This document shows positions 1 to 7,298 of a stretch of 64,000 nucleotides of DNA, in pieces. The DNA is from Kineococcus aurantiacus. Its GTDB lineage: Bacteria; Actinomycetota; Actinomycetes; Actinomycetales; Kineococcaceae. The stretch's first letter is position 1. Every line of letters begins with the position of its first letter. The stretch lies in assembly GCF_013409345.1 (NCBI RefSeq), contig NZ_JACCBB010000001.1:806001-870000 (forward strand), written 5' to 3'. Under the pieces are notes generated by a model that saw only the letters and a program-made list of their open reading frames with translations, searched no databases and had not been told where the DNA came from. A program made the position numbers and the translations under genes.

Positions 1-1
1 G

Positions 2-436
2 ACCGCGTCGGACGCCGCCCCGCCCCGGCCGCCCGCCGCGTCCCCCCGGCGCCCCGCGGTCCCCCGCGACGAGCTGAGCGCCCGCCGGGAGGTGAGGGCG
101 GCCCGCGACGCCGAGCGGCAGCGGGTCGAGACCGAGCGCCGCGAACGGGAGCGGGCCGAGCTGCACGAGGCCGTCCGCGCGGCGCGCACCGAGCTCGACG
201 ACGCCCGCGGGGAGTCGTCCTCGGCGGCCGCGGAGCTGTCCTCGGCGCGCCGGCGCTACGACGACCTGGTGCGCCGCCGCGACGACCTGCAGGCGCGGCT
301 CGACGCCGTCGCCGCCCAGCTCGCCCCGGCCGCGGGCGCGCTGCGCGCGGCCGAGCGGGCCGCCCACGCGGCGCAGGAGCGGGTCGCGGCCGCCGAGCGG
401 GAGCTGGAGCGCCTGCGCGCCCGCCTCCCCGACTGA
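2..436 (+). CDS. C-terminal fragment of a coiled-coil protein (5' end outside window)
   Basis: The reading frame is open from the left edge to the TGA at 434-436, so the true start lies upstream. The visible 144 residues begin with a Pro/Ala-rich stretch and then become almost entirely Arg/Glu/Ala/Leu-rich with heptad-like spacing, which indicates a long charged coiled coil from about residue 30 to the end. No catalytic motif or membrane segment is visible. The family cannot be named from this fragment. It converges on the glycosylase gene, and an inverted repeat array separates the two stops. Confidence 0.6.
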   Translation, partial: TASDAAPPRPPAASPRRPAVPRDELSARREVRAARDAERQRVETERRERERAELHEAVRAARTELDDARGESSSAAAELSSARRRYDDLVRRRDDLQARLDAVAAQLAPAAGALRAAERAAHAAQERVAAAERELERLRARLPD

Positions 437-444
437 CCGCGGGG

Positions 445-583
445 AGTGCTCGATCAGGGAAGTGCTCGATCAGGAGAGTGCTTGATCACGACAGTGCTTG
501 ATCACCGCCGGGGGGGTGGGGCGCACCACCACCTCGCCGTGATCAAGCACTTCGGTGATCAAGCACTTCGGTGATCAAGCACT
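445..583. repeat. Inverted array of 16-bp repeat units (4 + 3 copies of AGTGCTTGATCA)
   Basis: Four units AGTGCTYGATCA start at 445, 461, 477 and 493, and three units in the opposite orientation (TGATCAAGCACT) start at 540, 556 and 572. All have an exact 16-bp period with 4-bp spacers (GGGA, GGAG, CGAC on the left; TCGG twice on the right). The 35-bp centre is G/C-rich. The innermost left and right units are perfectly complementary, so the array could fold as a long interrupted hairpin. It lies between two convergent genes, so a bidirectional terminator or protein-binding array is more likely than a promoter. Confidence 0.9.
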
Positions 584-609
584 TTGTGGTCGGGCGCAGC
601 GGGAGCGGG

Positions 610-1353
610 TCAGCGCTGGTCGCGGGGGCAGACGTAGGCGGTGCGGCCGGCGACGGTGCGGGTCTGCACCGTCGTCCCGCAGCGGCGGCACGTGTCGCGC
701 TTGTACACCCAGCGCTCGTCGGGGGCGGTGGGGTCGGACACGACCTGCCCGGCGTCGACGCCCAGGCGCAGGAGCTCCACCGCCAGGTCCCACAGCAACC
801 CGGCCTCCTCCTCGCCGACGCGGCGGGCCGGGTCGAGGCCGGCCAGGAACAGCAGCTCGGCGCGCCAGGCGTTGCCGATGCCCGCCCACACCGACTGGTC
901 CAGCAGCGCGGCGCCCACCGCGGTCCCGGCGGCCGCCAGCCGCCGGGCGGCGTCCTCGCGGCCGGCCTCCCCCACCCGCAGCGGGTCCGGCCCCAGGGAG
1001 GCCAGCAGTGCGTCGCGGGCCTGCGGCACCAGCGCCTCGCACCGGCTGGGGGCGATGAGGGAGAACGCCTCCCGCTCCCCCGCCAGCCGCATCCGCGTCC
1101 CGCCGCGCGGGGGCAGCGCCAGGTCGGCGGTGCGCAGGTAGATCCCCTTCAGGCCCAGGTGGACGTGCACGTCGGGGGCCTCGTCGAAGGAGTACAGCAG
1201 GTGCTTGCCGTACGCCTGGACGTCGTCGAGGCGGTGGCCGTCGAACGGTGCCGCGTCGAACCTGCCCTGCGGGCTGGACACCGCCAGGACCTGACCGGCC
1301 AGCGCCTCGCGCTGGTCGCGGGCGTGGCGGTGCAGGCTGTGCGCCTCGGGCAC
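610..1353 (-). CDS. Fpg/Nei-family DNA glycosylase/AP lyase
   Basis: This 247-aa protein excises oxidised bases in base-excision repair. From the GTG at 1353 it begins V-P-E, giving the N-terminal Pro2 and Glu3 catalytic residues of the Fpg/Nei family once the initiator Met is removed, which fixes the start. The helix-two-turn-helix region with GIGN-type motif (near residue 160) is present. The C-terminal zinc finger has C222, C225 and C242, but the fourth ligand position is Asp245 (CPRDQR) where CPxC is usual. It lies 8 bp behind ngg and is probably cotranscribed with it. Whether it is Nei- or Fpg-like in substrate choice cannot be settled here. Confidence 0.88.
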   Translation of the reverse strand: MPEAHSLHRHARDQREALAGQVLAVSSPQGRFDAAPFDGHRLDDVQAYGKHLLYSFDEAPDVHVHLGLKGIYLRTADLALPPRGGTRMRLAGEREAFSLIAPSRCEALVPQARDALLASLGPDPLRVGEAGREDAARRLAAAGTAVGAALLDQSVWAGIGNAWRAELLFLAGLDPARRVGEEEAGLLWDLAVELLRLGVDAGQVVSDPTAPDERWVYKRDTCRRCGTTVQTRTVAGRTAYVCPRDQR

Positions 1354-1361
1354 GACGGTCC

Positions 1362-3152
1362 CTAGTCCTGGGACCGGGTCTCGGGGAACAGCAGGTCCAG
1401 GAACCGCTGGGCCGTCGGCCGCGGCGAGTGGTTGGCCAGCCCGGGCCGCTCGTTGGCCTCGATGACCACGTGCTCGGGGCCGGACACGTCGGGGACGAGG
1501 AAGTCCAGGCCCGTCACGGGGATCCCGATGGCGCGGCTGGCGGCCACGGCCGCGTCGACGAGGTCGGGGTGCAGGTCGTCGGTGACGTCGTCGATCGTGC
1601 CGCCCGTGTGCAGGTTCGCGGTGCGCCGCACCTCCAGGCGCTGCCCGCGGGGCAGGACGTCGTCGAGGCTGAAACCGGCGTCGGCGACGACGTGCTCGGT
1701 GGTGGCGTCCAGCGGGATGCTGGACTCCCCGCCCGTCGCGGCCTCCCGGCGGCGGCTGTGCCGGGTGATGAGGGTGCGGACGTCGTCGGTGCCGGTGCCG
1801 ATCACGGCGGCCGGCCGGCGGACCGCGGCCGCGACGACCTCGTGGTCGATGACCACGACGCGCAGGTCCTGCCCGGCGACGAGTTCCTCGACGAGGACGT
1901 CGGGGCAGTGCGCGGCGGCCTCGGCGACCGCGGCCCGCAGCTCCTGCCCGCCCCGGACGCCGACCGTGATGCCCTTGCCCTGCTCCCCCCGCGCGGGTTT
2001 CACCACGACCGGGCCGGTCTCGGCGACGAGCCGCTCGCACGCGGCCAGCCCCTCCTCGTCGCGCAGCGGGTCGGGCGCCAGCTCCACGGCCCGCGGCACC
2101 CGCACCCCGCGCGCGGCCAGCAGGCGGCGCGTCACGCGCTTGTCGTCGCAGCGGCTCATGGCGACGGCGCTGGTGAGCTCGGACAGGGACTCGCGCGTCA
2201 GCAGCGAGCGCCCGCCGAACGTCAGGCGCATCTCCCCGCTGGGGGCGTCGGTGACCTCCACCCGCACCCCGCGGCGCAGCGCCTCGTCGGCGACGATCCG
2301 CGCGTACGGGTTCAGGTCGGACAGCCCCTCGGGCTGGGGGGAGAACAGCGGCCGGTTGATGGGGTTCTTGCGCTTGACGACGACGGGCGCGGCGGGCCGG
2401 AAACCCAGCCGCCGGTACAGGGCGATGGCGCCGTCGTTGTCGTGCAGGACGGACAGGTCCAGGATGGCCCGGCCGCGGGCGACGTAGCGCTCGGCGAGCA
2501 CCCGCACCAGCGCCTCCCCCACCCCGCGCGGAGCGGCCTGCGGGTCCGCGGCCAGGCACCACAGGCTCGCGCCCTGGTCGGGGTCGCCGAAGGCGAGGAC
2601 GTGGTCGACGCCGGTGACGGTGCCGACGACCTCGTGGGTCCGGGTGTCCTCGGCCACGAGGTACGTGAACGTCCGGGTGCGGTGGTTGGCCCACATGACG
2701 TCGACGTCGGAGGTGACCATGCCGCACGCGGCGTAGATGCGGTTCACCTCGTCCAGCTCACCGCGCTCGCGGACCATGCGCACGAACACGTCGGGGTTGC
2801 GGTCGCGCGCCGCCCGGTAGCGGGCCAGGTCCAGCCGGAACGTGATGGAGGGGTCCAGGAACAGCTCGTGCGGGGCCAGGCCGACGAGCACCTGCGGTTC
2901 GCGGACGTACATGGCGATGTCGCGCTCGCCGGTCTCCTCGGCGCGCAGGGCGTCGACGACGGCGCGCTGGTCGGTGAAGGTCTGCCCGAACACCAGCCGG
3001 CCCCACCCCATGTCGAGGACGACGTCGCTGGACATGTCGTCGGTGAACCACTGGGGTGGTCGCTGCCAGGTCCGGCCGGAGATCGTCGGGACGTCGACGA
3101 CCCGGTGCCGCAGGCCGGCGACCGTGCTGCGGCGTTTCGCGCTGACGTTCAT
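1362..3152 (-). CDS. ngg: N-acetylglutaminylglutamine synthetase (GNAT + ATP-grasp)
   Basis: This 596-aa protein matches the two-domain NAGGN synthetase. A GNAT acetyltransferase domain lies at roughly 115-270, with acetyl-CoA loop APRGVGEAL and a following IALYRRLGF motif. An ATP-grasp ligase occupies roughly 330-590, with the lysine loop VVVKPARGEQGKG and the C-terminal metal-binding IEANERPG. In characterised systems it acetylates glutamine and joins it to a second glutamine, making the osmolyte N-acetylglutaminylglutamine before amidation. The start ATG has an excellent Shine-Dalgarno (GGAGGAGG) and sits 14 bp after asnO, so the two form an operon. Confidence 0.9.
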   Translation of the reverse strand: MNVSAKRRSTVAGLRHRVVDVPTISGRTWQRPPQWFTDDMSSDVVLDMGWGRLVFGQTFTDQRAVVDALRAEETGERDIAMYVREPQVLVGLAPHELFLDPSITFRLDLARYRAARDRNPDVFVRMVRERGELDEVNRIYAACGMVTSDVDVMWANHRTRTFTYLVAEDTRTHEVVGTVTGVDHVLAFGDPDQGASLWCLAADPQAAPRGVGEALVRVLAERYVARGRAILDLSVLHDNDGAIALYRRLGFRPAAPVVVKRKNPINRPLFSPQPEGLSDLNPYARIVADEALRRGVRVEVTDAPSGEMRLTFGGRSLLTRESLSELTSAVAMSRCDDKRVTRRLLAARGVRVPRAVELAPDPLRDEEGLAACERLVAETGPVVVKPARGEQGKGITVGVRGGQELRAAVAEAAAHCPDVLVEELVAGQDLRVVVIDHEVVAAAVRRPAAVIGTGTDDVRTLITRHSRRREAATGGESSIPLDATTEHVVADAGFSLDDVLPRGQRLEVRRTANLHTGGTIDDVTDDLHPDLVDAAVAASRAIGIPVTGLDFLVPDVSGPEHVVIEANERPGLANHSPRPTAQRFLDLLFPETRSQD

Positions 3153-3166
3153 CCCGCCTCCTCCGC

Positions 3167-4951
3167 TCAGCCGATCCCGTGCTGCTGCAGCCACATCTCG
3201 AGCAGCCCGAGCTGCCACAGCTTGTTCCCGTGCAACGGTGTCAGTTCCCCGTTGGGGTCGGCGAGCAGCCCGGCGACGTACTCGGGGCGGAACAGGGCGC
3301 GGTCCTGCGCGGCGCGGCTGGTCAGGGCGTCGCGGACGGTGCTGAGGACCTTGCCCTCCAGGTGGGTGATGGCCGGGACGGGGAAGTAGCCCTTGGGCCG
3401 GTCGATGACCTCGCGCGGGATGACGCGGTACCCGACCTGCTTCAGGACGCCCTTGCCGCCGTGGGCGAGCTGGAGCTCGGGGGGGATCGCGGCGGCCAGC
3501 TCGACGAGCTCGTGGTCGAGGAACGGCACGCGCGCCTCCAGTCCCCACGCCATCGTCGTGTTGTCGACGCGCTTGACCGGGTCGTCGACGAGCATGACCT
3601 CGGTGTCCAGCCGCAGCGCCGCGTCGACGGCCGTGTCGGCGCCCGGGCGGGTGAAGTGCTCGGTGAGGAACTCCCGGGAGACGTCGGTGGCCGTCAGCCA
3701 CTGCGGGTTCAGCACCTCGGCCATCTGCGCGTGGTCGCGGTCGAAGAACACGCGCGCGTAGGCGTCGACGCCCTGCTGCGGGGTGAGGCCGGTCAGCGGC
3801 GGGTACCAGTGGTAGCCGCCGAACACCTCGTCGGCGCCCTGCCCGGACTGCACGACCTTGATGGTCTGCGACACCTGCTGGGACAGCAGGTCGAAGGCGA
3901 CGACGTCGTGGCTGACCATGGGTTCGCTCATGGCCCCCACGGCGTGCCCCAGCGCCCCGACGAGCTCGTCGCCCGTGACGCGGATGCGGTGGTGGTTCGT
4001 GGCGAACCGCTCGGCGATGACGTCGGAGTAGGCGAACTCGTCGCCCTCGTGGCCGCCGACGGACTCGAACCCGATGGAGTACGTCGCCAGGTCGGTCTGG
4101 CCCTGCTCGGCCAGCAGCGCGGTGATGAGGCTGGAGTCCAGCCCGCCGGACAGCAGCACCCCGACGGGGACGTCGGCGACGGTGCGGCGCTTGACGGCGG
4201 TCCGCAGGGACTCCAGGACCGCGTCCTCCCAGTCGCGGGCGGTGAACCCGGCGAACTGCTCGCGGCGCACGTGGTCGGGCGCCCAGTAGCGGCGCTCGGT
4301 CGAGCGGCCGTCGGCCTCGATCGTGCGGACCGTGGCGGGCGGCAGCTTCCGCACGCCCTTGAGCACGGTGTGCGGGGCGGGGACGACGGCGTGCCAGCTG
4401 AGGTAGTGGTGCAGGGCGACGGGGTCGATGGTGGTGTCGACGTCACCGGCGGCGACCAGCGCGGGCAGGCTGGAGGCGAACCGCAGCCGGCCGGGCGTCT
4501 CGGCCAGGTAGAGGGGTTTGATGCCGAGCCGGTCGCGCATGAGGACCACGCGGCCGGTGTCGCGCTCGTGGACGACGACGGCGAACATGCCCACGAGGTG
4601 GTCGACGACGTCGGCGCCCCAGCGGTGGTAGCCCTTGACGATGACCTCGGTGTCGGAGGTGGAGACGAACCGGTAGCCGTACCCGGTGAGCTCCTCGCGC
4701 AGCTGCGGGTAGTTGTAGATGCAGCCGTTGAAGACGGCGGTCAGCCCCAGCTCGGGGTCCTGCATGGGCTGGGCGCCGCACGCCGACAGGTCGATGATCG
4801 ACAGCCGGCGGTGCCCGAAGGCGACCCGGCCCTGCGCCCAGACGCCCTCGCCGTCCGGCCCGCGTGGGGCGAGGGTCTGCGACATCGCCTGGACGGCGGC
4901 GACGTCCGCCGCGCGCCCGTCGAACCTGACTTCACCGCAGAGACCGCACAT
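3167..4951 (-). CDS. asnO: Asparagine synthase-family N-acetylglutaminylglutamine amidotransferase
   Basis: This 594-aa protein has an N-terminal class II glutamine amidotransferase domain with Cys2 as nucleophile (MCGLCG) and a C-terminal asparagine-synthase domain with pyrophosphate loop SGGLDSS near residue 265. Its place directly before the GNAT/ATP-grasp ngg gene identifies it as the amidotransferase of the NAGGN osmoprotectant system rather than housekeeping AsnB; it should amidate the dipeptide terminus. The M42-type peptidase that often forms the third member of this cluster is not adjacent. The start is fixed by the need for Cys2. Confidence 0.9.
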   Translation of the reverse strand: MCGLCGEVRFDGRAADVAAVQAMSQTLAPRGPDGEGVWAQGRVAFGHRRLSIIDLSACGAQPMQDPELGLTAVFNGCIYNYPQLREELTGYGYRFVSTSDTEVIVKGYHRWGADVVDHLVGMFAVVVHERDTGRVVLMRDRLGIKPLYLAETPGRLRFASSLPALVAAGDVDTTIDPVALHHYLSWHAVVPAPHTVLKGVRKLPPATVRTIEADGRSTERRYWAPDHVRREQFAGFTARDWEDAVLESLRTAVKRRTVADVPVGVLLSGGLDSSLITALLAEQGQTDLATYSIGFESVGGHEGDEFAYSDVIAERFATNHHRIRVTGDELVGALGHAVGAMSEPMVSHDVVAFDLLSQQVSQTIKVVQSGQGADEVFGGYHWYPPLTGLTPQQGVDAYARVFFDRDHAQMAEVLNPQWLTATDVSREFLTEHFTRPGADTAVDAALRLDTEVMLVDDPVKRVDNTTMAWGLEARVPFLDHELVELAAAIPPELQLAHGGKGVLKQVGYRVIPREVIDRPKGYFPVPAITHLEGKVLSTVRDALTSRAAQDRALFRPEYVAGLLADPNGELTPLHGNKLWQLGLLEMWLQQHGIG

Positions 4952-4973
4952 GGCGGTACATGCAACCGCAGGA

Positions 4974-5339
4974 TCAGCCCGGGGGCCAGGTGAAGTCCCG
5001 GCCGCCCAGGACGTGCCCGTGCACGTGGAAGACCGACTGCCCCACGGCCGTGCCGGTGTTGAAGACGAGGCGGTACTCCCCGCCGCAGCGCTCGTCGGCG
5101 ATGCGCTGGGCCACCTCGACGAGGCGCGCGAGGACCTGCGGGGCCTTCGCGGCGAGCTCGGCGACGTTCTCGTACCGCTCGCGCGGGACGACCAGGACGT
5201 GGGTGGGGGCCTGGGGGGCGATGTCCTCGAAGGCGACGACCTGGTCGTCGGAGTGGACGATCGTGGCGGGCACGTCGCCCGCGACGATCCGCAGGAACAG
5301 GTCGTCGGGGGCGCGTTCGACGCGGGAGACCTCGGCCAT
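4974..5339 (-). CDS. HIT-family nucleotide-binding hydrolase
   Basis: This 121-aa protein carries the histidine-triad motif HVHGH at residues 105-109 near the C-terminus and the typical N-terminal CxFC-less actinobacterial HIT pattern. HIT proteins hydrolyse nucleoside phosphoramidates or dinucleotides; the physiological substrate is unknown. The chosen ATG lies 7 bp after a TAGCGT -10 hexamer (5347-5352), so the mRNA is probably leaderless. An upstream extension to 5384 would run through that promoter. In many actinobacteria this gene sits just after dnaJ, as it does here apart from the inserted sigma factor pair. It is 22 bp upstream of asnO. Confidence 0.9.
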   Translation of the reverse strand: MAEVSRVERAPDDLFLRIVAGDVPATIVHSDDQVVAFEDIAPQAPTHVLVVPRERYENVAELAAKAPQVLARLVEVAQRIADERCGGEYRLVFNTGTAVGQSVFHVHGHVLGGRDFTWPPG

Positions 5340-5360
5340 GGGTCCGACGCTACCGGGCCG

Positions 5361-5429
5361 CGGGGGTGGCGATCGTTGTGACAACGCTCGCGGTGATCGC
5401 GAGCGTTGTCACAACGATCGCCACCCCCG
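5361..5429. repeat. Perfect 32-bp inverted repeat, 5-nt loop
   Basis: Positions 5361-5392 and 5398-5429 are exact reverse complements, separated by GTGAT. Each arm contains the short palindrome GTTGTGACAAC. The element lies between the divergent HIT and sigma-factor genes, 8 bp upstream of the HIT -10 hexamer, where it would cover the HIT -35 region. It could be an extended operator, a cruciform-forming repeat family or a terminator for leftward-opposing transcripts. Confidence 0.92.
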
Positions 5430-5486
5430 GCCCACCCCCGCCCGGCGCGTCCCACGGGCCCCTCGCGAAACATCTCCGCTTGGATG

Positions 5487-5514
5487 TCAACCGTGACCCT
5501 GCGTGACTCGTCTA
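5487..5514 (+). promoter_or_regulatory. Candidate ECF-type promoter of the sigma factor gene
   Basis: TCAACC at 5487-5492 and CGTCTA at 5509-5514 are separated by 16 bp, an arrangement resembling promoters read by SigE-family ECF sigma factors in actinomycetes. Transcription would start near 5521, leaving a leader that contains the GGAGGAG ribosome site at 5532-5538. This suggests that the sigma factor drives its own gene. The match is by eye only. Confidence 0.4.
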
Positions 5515-5547
5515 CACGGTGTGATGGTGATGGAGGAGCGTGGGGTC

Positions 5548-6066
5548 GTGTCTGACGACCCGCGCTCGTGGTCGGCCGACGAGGCCGTCAGCGCGCTGTA
5601 CGCGGCGCACTGGCGGCGTCTGGTCGCGCTCGTGACCTCGCTCATGGGCGAGTCCGCGAGCGCCGAGGAGGTCGTCGCCGACGCCTTCGTCGCCCTGCAC
5701 CGGCGGTGGGACCGCCTGGCGGACAAGGGGTCCGCCGTGGCGTACCTGCGCACGAGCGTGGTCAACGGGGCCCGGGACGCGCTGCGGCACCGGGTGGTGG
5801 CCGACCGCGGGCGGCCGCTGCCGGACCCGGCCCCGGACGGCCCCGAGGAGCACGCCGTGCGGGCCAGCGAGCACCGGACGGTGCTCGCGGCGCTGGACGG
5901 GCTGCCCGCCCGGCAGCGCGAGGTCCTGGTGCTGCGGTACCAGGGCGAGATGTCCGAGCAGGACATCGCCGACACCCTCGGCATCAGCCGGGGTGCGGTC
6001 AAGACGCACGCGCACCGCGGGCTGTCCGCGTTGCGCGAGGTGATGAGCCGGGAGGAGCGGCAGTGA
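5548..6066 (+). CDS. SigE-family ECF RNA polymerase sigma factor
   Basis: This 172-aa protein has a sigma-70 region 2 (about residues 10-80, with LVTSLMGESASAEEVVADAF-type helix) and a region 4 helix-turn-helix (about 115-165, LPARQREVLVLRY through GISRGAVKTHAHRGL). It directs RNA polymerase to a specific promoter set. I chose the GTG at 5548 because GGAGGAG lies 9 bp upstream; an in-frame start at 5503 would place the start inside the candidate promoter. Its stop overlaps the next gene's start by 4 bp (GTGA), implying tight translational coupling to the membrane protein. Confidence 0.9.
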   Translation: MSDDPRSWSADEAVSALYAAHWRRLVALVTSLMGESASAEEVVADAFVALHRRWDRLADKGSAVAYLRTSVVNGARDALRHRVVADRGRPLPDPAPDGPEEHAVRASEHRTVLAALDGLPARQREVLVLRYQGEMSEQDIADTLGISRGAVKTHAHRGLSALREVMSREERQ

Positions 6067-7220
6067 CCGAGGACACCCCGTTGGGTCCGCTGCCGGACCC
6101 CGACGGCGACGACGAGCTCAGCCCCACCGCGCGGCAGCTGCGCGACGCGCTGGCCGCACGCGCGGCCGGGGCCCGACCTGCCGACCGTCTCGAGGAGATC
6201 CGCATGACCAGCCGTTCCAACCGTCGTCGCTCGCGCGCCTGGGTCGCGGTCGCGGGGGCCGCCGCCGTCGTCGTCGTGGGGGGCGGGGGCTACGCCCTGA
6301 CCCAGCGCGACGGGGGCGACGTGACGACGGTCGCGGCGTCCACCTCGCCGTCCCCCAGCGCGTCGGCGTCCTCGGCGTCCCCGGCGTCCCCGGCGACGTC
6401 GGCCGCCTCCTCGGCGCCGGAGGAGACCCCGGCTCCGGACGGCACCTCGCCGGCGCCGCGGGGGACCCCGCGGTCCACCCCGGCGGGGTCGGTCGCGACG
6501 TCGGCGCCGGCCGGTGCGGCGCTGCCCTCGGGGTCGGCCACCGTCCCGGTGTACTGGCTGGGCGGGTCCTCCCCGAAGCTGTTCCGCGAGTACGTGCGGG
6601 CCGGGGACGCGGGCGCGGACGACGCCACGCGGGCGCTGCGGGCCATGCTGGCCGGCGGGCCGGGCGACCCGGACTACACGAGCCCCTGGTCGGCGGACCC
6701 GACCGCCACGGTCACCTCCACCGGGGGTCGGCTGGTCGTGGACCTGGCGGCGTCGGCCGCCGCCGGCCGGGCCGCGGACGCCACCGCGGCGGTGCAGCAG
6801 CTCGTCTACACGGTGACGGCGGCGGCGGGGTCGAGCGACCCGGTGGAGATCCGCGTCGACGGGCGGCCGGAGCCCACGCTGTTCGGGGAGGCCGTGGCGC
6901 GCACGGTGGCGCGGGCCCCGCAGGCCGACGTGCAGGCCCCGGCGTGGATCACGGGTGTCACGCCCGGGTCGGGCTCGGTGACCGTCACCGGGGTCGGGAC
7001 GGCGTTCGAGGGCACGCTGCTGTACACGATCACCGACGCCTCGGGGGCCGAGGTGGCGCGGGAGGCGGTGCAGGCGGGGGCGAACGGGACGTTCGACGAC
7101 TTCTCGTTCACCGCGCAGGTCGGGCCGGGCACGTACACCGTCGCGGTGGTCGCGCCGGACGAGTCCGGCGGCGAGGGCGCGACCCCGCTGGCCGACACCA
7201 AGGGGTTCACCGTCTCCTGA
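6063..7220 (+). CDS. Single-pass membrane protein with GerMN and Gmad2-like domains; possible sigma regulator
   Basis: This 385-aa protein has about 55 cytoplasmic residues, one membrane helix (near residues 58-80, Ala/Val/Gly-rich), a long Ser/Pro/Ala linker (to about 160), a GerMN-like domain (about 160-285, beginning VPVYWLGG) and an Ig-like Gmad2-type domain (about 290-385). GerMN domains are known from spore germination and lipoprotein contexts. Because it is translationally coupled to an ECF sigma factor and has a cytoplasmic N-terminus, it may act as, or replace, an anti-sigma factor that senses envelope signals. That role is inferred; no ZAS zinc motif is visible. Confidence 0.75.
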   Translation: MTEDTPLGPLPDPDGDDELSPTARQLRDALAARAAGARPADRLEEIRMTSRSNRRRSRAWVAVAGAAAVVVVGGGGYALTQRDGGDVTTVAASTSPSPSASASSASPASPATSAASSAPEETPAPDGTSPAPRGTPRSTPAGSVATSAPAGAALPSGSATVPVYWLGGSSPKLFREYVRAGDAGADDATRALRAMLAGGPGDPDYTSPWSADPTATVTSTGGRLVVDLAASAAAGRAADATAAVQQLVYTVTAAAGSSDPVEIRVDGRPEPTLFGEAVARTVARAPQADVQAPAWITGVTPGSGSVTVTGVGTAFEGTLLYTITDASGAEVAREAVQAGANGTFDDFSFTAQVGPGTYTVAVVAPDESGGEGATPLADTKGFTVS

Positions 7221-7226
7221 GCGGTT

Positions 7227-7284
7227 CGCGCGCGCGGTCACCGCGGGCGCCCCGGTGGGGCGCGCGGTGACCGCGCGCCCCACC
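7227..7284. terminator. Bidirectional hairpin between convergent genes
   Basis: GGTGGGGCGCGC (7254-7265) pairs perfectly with GCGCGCCCCACC (7273-7284) around a 7-nt loop. An overlapping alternative pairs the GCGCGCGGTCACCGC arm from about 7228 with GCGGTGACCGCGCGC downstream. The two folds are mutually exclusive. They lie between the convergent stops of the GerMN gene and dnaJ. There is no T-tract, as is common for actinobacterial terminators. Confidence 0.6.
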
Positions 7285-7298
7285 GCGCGCAGTGGGCC

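Noticed and set aside
445-583. CRISPR array
   Set aside because: Units are 12 bp with 4-bp spacers and reverse orientation midway; no cas genes are present.
3167-4951. Housekeeping asparagine synthetase AsnB
   Set aside because: Direct operon pairing with the GNAT/ATP-grasp gene points to the NAGGN amidotransferase.
5503-5547. Longer N-terminus for the sigma factor
   Set aside because: It would lie in the candidate promoter and before the GGAGGAG that serves the GTG at 5548.
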